Source: Ochotona curzoniae (Eukaryota; Chordata; Mammalia; Lagomorpha; Ochotonidae). Taken from it: a stretch of 64,000 nucleotides of DNA. The translations under genes were made by a program, and so were the position numbers. A model generated the notes under the pieces. It ran no database searches, had not been told where the DNA came from, and saw only the letters and a list, made by a program, of their open reading frames with translations. Positions 60,056 through 64,000 of this stretch are shown piece after piece; the first letter of the stretch is position 1; each line of letters starts with the position of its first letter. The stretch is from contig NW_024465369.1 of assembly GCF_017591425.1 (NCBI RefSeq), positions 22,474,501 through 22,538,500 of the forward strand, in the 5' to 3' direction.

Positions 60056-61173
60056 TGCTTGCTCAGAGTCCACCTCTTTCTTCTCCGTAGACAGATCTCC
60101 ATCCGCTCAAGAGTGTCAGGCCTCACTCATGCTTCTGCATTCAGAGAGGACTTGTGTATGCCTCCATGGACTGGACTGAGTCCTTAGCCTGCCTCCCTTC
60201 ATCTGAAGCTTTCTTGCCCTCTTTGGCACCCTACATCTATTTTTCACAAGTTTGTTTTCTAGCCTGCTTCCTTTCTCCATGGTTTTTCTTTCCTCCCCTT
60301 ACTGTAGCTTTAGTATGTTTCAAAAAGAGGTAGAAGCTGGTTAAGAACTCACCTGCTCTGTGTACATATTCTGCAGTGAGTGATTGAAAGGGGCAACAAA
60401 AATATATTTTGTGGCTGTCTACTGACCATTCGTTACCGAGTTTGAGCCGCAGCAATTTGTGGAGGGTTGTGCTGAAGAACATGTATTGACATTACCTCCG
60501 TGCTGCTTCAACTGCCAGTGGAAGTTCAGTGAGATCAGAGACAAGTGGAATGCACAGCCGAGGCCAGTGAGCAGCTGGGTGGTGGAAAGCTCCAGAGTGC
60601 TGAGTTATGGCTTGGCACACATGTGCTTTAACACTGAGTAAGACCACAGTGTGGCATCCTCCTGCTTTCCAGACATCCAAGTGGGGAAAGCTGTGCTTTT
60701 CTGCTGTTGTGACTGGGGATGGATTAGCATACGTAACTGCTCAGCCTTGTGTGCCCACTGATTGCATGTCTGATGTTCTTCACTGTATCCCAGTCTGATG
60801 TTGTATTGTATCTGACATTAATGCTAACTGATCCTGGGAGCTATATTGGCCTGCATCATGCATGCTGTTAAGGATTTTCCTCTTATTTTCTTTATTGCAG
60901 GAGGGTCATTTACTCAGCCTTTGTCTCTGGGATGCATGAGGACCAGAATTGGGGGGGGGGGTGCTTAGGAGGGAGGGACACAGTGTAGGAACCAAGTGTG
61001 CCCAACACACAAGTCTCTTAGCAGCCTGTGTGCTGTGTCCTTCTTGTAGTTACCAGTTGCCTCTGCATAAAATAGTTACAAACGCTTAGGCACACCTGGA
61101 TGTTCCCTGCGGATTCTGTGTGACACTGGCATCCATGGTCCAGCCATTCATGGCAACCGTTATGCATTCACAT
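60056..61173. other. unassigned intron with poly-G
   Basis: Eleven G in a row lie at 60951-60961. No repeat family or exon was recognised. Confidence 0.5.
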
Positions 61174-61190
61174 GATACATGCCACATTTT

Positions 61191-61504
61191 TTTTAAAGAT
61201 TTATTTTTATTATTATTTTTTTTATTGGAAAGGCGGATATACAGAGAGGAAGATCTTCCGTCCGATGATTCACTCCCCAAGTGAGCGCAACGGCCAATGC
61301 TATGCCAATCCGGCCAGGAGCCTCTTCCGGGTCTCCCACGCGGGTGCAGGGTCCCAAAGCTTTGGGCCGTCCTCGACTGCTTTCCCGGGCCACAGGCAGG
61401 GAGCTGGAAGGGAAGCGGGGCCGCCGGGATAGAACCGGCACCCATATGGGATCCCGGGCGTGCAAGGCGAGGACCTTAACCACTTGCGCCACTGCGCCGG
61501 GCCC
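61191..61504 (-). mobile_element. young CSINE with 17-bp target-site duplication
   Basis: Full-length antisense pika-type copy with TTGGAAAGGCGGATATACAG, GAAGCGGGGCCGCCGGGAT and terminal CGCCGGGCCC. GATACATGCCACATTTT is duplicated perfectly at 61174-61190 and 61505-61521. CpG-rich and little diverged. Confidence 0.93.
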
Positions 61505-61521
61505 GATACATGCCACATTTT

Positions 61522-62479
61522 AAGAAAATATTTCCTACTTGAATGTTTGTGAAGGACATGAGGGGTGAGTGGATTAGGGCCCAAGTAGAGATCTCTTAAG
61601 AGAGTTACTTCATCCTGAAGAGTTGGGATAAGCGGAAGTAAAGATATCTACTAAGTAGTGGAATGGCTGTTGTGTGGGATGGTTGAGCGACATTGGACCA
61701 TAATAAGTAAGGATGTGAGCTCCCCAGAGTCTTTTGAATGGAAGAGAGCAGTTGGAGGGAGCACTGATGACAGCACTCTGCTGTACCTTAGGGGGCAGGT
61801 GGGCAGATCCCTGCGTTTGCCCTATTCTGCCTCTTCCCCCTCCTGCTGTGGTTTTTCTAAAATGTAGTGCTTTAGATAGTCTGGATACCATTGTGCAGCC
61901 TGTATTCCTCACTTAGTTCATGAACATATTTTCCTTTATAGCCATTCCATTTTCACCTTTAAGACAATCCCCTCTGTTGTATGGTTCAATAAATCATGGA
62001 GACAGCTAAATCATCTAATACCACATTTTAAAATCATGGTTTCTAAAATTTGAAAGAGCATTCGTACTTATAGAGTGCCGGAAGTATCTTTGAAAACATG
62101 GCTTATTTTAAGATTGAGTTTCAGAAGCATAGCTTCCTGCAACTGAGTGGTGTAGCTGCTCTGGCATTAAACCTTTAGATGGCAGCATCTCTCATCGTAG
62201 ATTGTATTTAGAATGGAGTTGCTTCGATGCATCAGAGACCTGAGATGAAGAGTGCACAGAGGATTCCTGCAACACGCCTTGGTGGTGTGAGCCCAGAGGT
62301 GCCCCCAGGATGGGGCAGGGCAGAGCAGGGAGCAGAGCTGTGGATCCACTGTCCCTTTAAGTCCAAGGCACCCAAGGAAAACAAGTGAGTGGGTCCAGAC
62401 CAAAATGTAATGTGATGTTTGAAAAGTGCAGACAGGGGAGGCAGCCTTATTTTTTTTTTTCTCATAAAGCAACCTAATT
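61522..62479. other. unassigned intron
   Basis: No recognised repeat. ACCTTAGGGGGCAG at 61785 is only an 11/14 match to the CTCF consensus. Confidence 0.5.
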
Positions 62480-62960
62480 TAGATAGATCAGATATCATGC
62501 AATTCATCTATTAAAAGTATGCAGTACAGTACATTTTAGTATATCCACAAGCTTGTGCAACCATCACTGTAATGTAATTTTAGAACATTTTATCACCTCA
62601 AAAAGAAGTTCCATTCCCCTTAGCCATCACCCCACAACTCTGGCAGCTTCTCATGCTTGCTGTTGCTGTAGATTCGCCTATTAAGGGCATTCCATGGGAA
62701 TGGAATTGTGTAGTGGGATCCTTTTGTAGCTGGCTTCTTTCATGTAGCATAAAGTTTTCAAGACCCATCCATGTTGTAGAATGACTCAGCGCTTCATTTT
62801 TTTGTCCAGGGTCCAGTCATGTTCCACGTGTGGCTAGACTCTTTATCAGTCATTGATGAGTCATGGGTGTTGGTGAACCATGCTGCAAGTGTCAGTTGTT
62901 GTGTGAGTGTATATTCACAGAGTGTGAGAGTCCTAGCCCTATGATTGCGTTGTAGCAGGC
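62480..62960 (-). mobile_element. L1M 3'-UTR fragment
   Basis: TTGTGCAACCATCACTGTAA, AGAAGTTCCATTCCCCTTAG, TAGCTGGCTTCTTTCATGTA, CAAGACCCATCCATGTTGTA and ATGTTCCACGTGTGGCT follow in order the antisense 3' region of ancient L1 elements (L1MA/L1MB type). Confidence 0.72.

Positions 62961-64000
<1,040 letters not shown>

Noticed and set aside
61785..61798. Third CTCF-type site (ACCTTAGGGGGCAG)
   Set aside because: Three mismatches to the 14-bp consensus, including the 5' CCA; too weak to call. The similar word near 33860 was rejected for the same reason.

Overview
This window is vertebrate, and almost certainly mammalian, chromosomal DNA. There are no operons, ribosome-binding sites or long intact ORFs. 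It is intron with two short coding exons, mammalian-wide old repeats (MIR, L1M, MLT1/MST-type LTRs, MER5) and about fifty copies of one tRNA-derived SINE. That SINE is the lagomorph C repeat (CSINE): head GGGCCCGGCGC..., body motif CCCATATGGGATCC, tail AATAAATAAATCTTT. The youngest copies carry a TTGGAAAGGCGGATATACAG tail block and a GATTAGAACCGG B-box region, which I associate with pikas (Ochotona) rather than rabbit. The order (lagomorph) is a firm call; the genus is an inference.

The only protein-coding signal is two small exons on the + strand, at 27787-27972 (62 codons) and 63746-63841 (32 codons). Their joined reading frame matches the N-terminal disordered region of TANC1, the postsynaptic scaffold with tetratricopeptide, ankyrin and STAND-type NTPase domains. 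Diagnostic strings are [14 protein letters not shown] in the first exon and [16 protein letters not shown] in the second. Both exons are phase 1 at both ends, so either can be skipped in frame. The initiating exon and all folded domains lie outside the window.

Layout: 1-27786 is the 3' part of an early TANC1 intron; 27787-27972 is the first exon; 27973-63745 is a complete 35.8-kb intron; 63746-63841 is the second exon; 63842-64000 starts the next intron. SINE copies run about 3:1 antisense to the gene. They occur nested in older SINEs (2252-2921, 31831-32448), in an L1 remnant (35040-37495) and in an MLT1-type LTR (17256-17930). Four (TG)n tracts, two degenerate minisatellites and two good CTCF-motif matches in convergent orientation (24797, 46418) complete the picture.

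I found no evidence of a novel biological system. The most useful leads are local: tandem splice donors 9 bp apart on the second exon, a long UG repeat 143 bp upstream of the same exon, a strong cryptic donor inside the first exon, the convergent CTCF pair, and several apparently young SINE insertions with perfect target-site duplications. Repeat boundaries were placed by eye and may be off by 10-30 bp.
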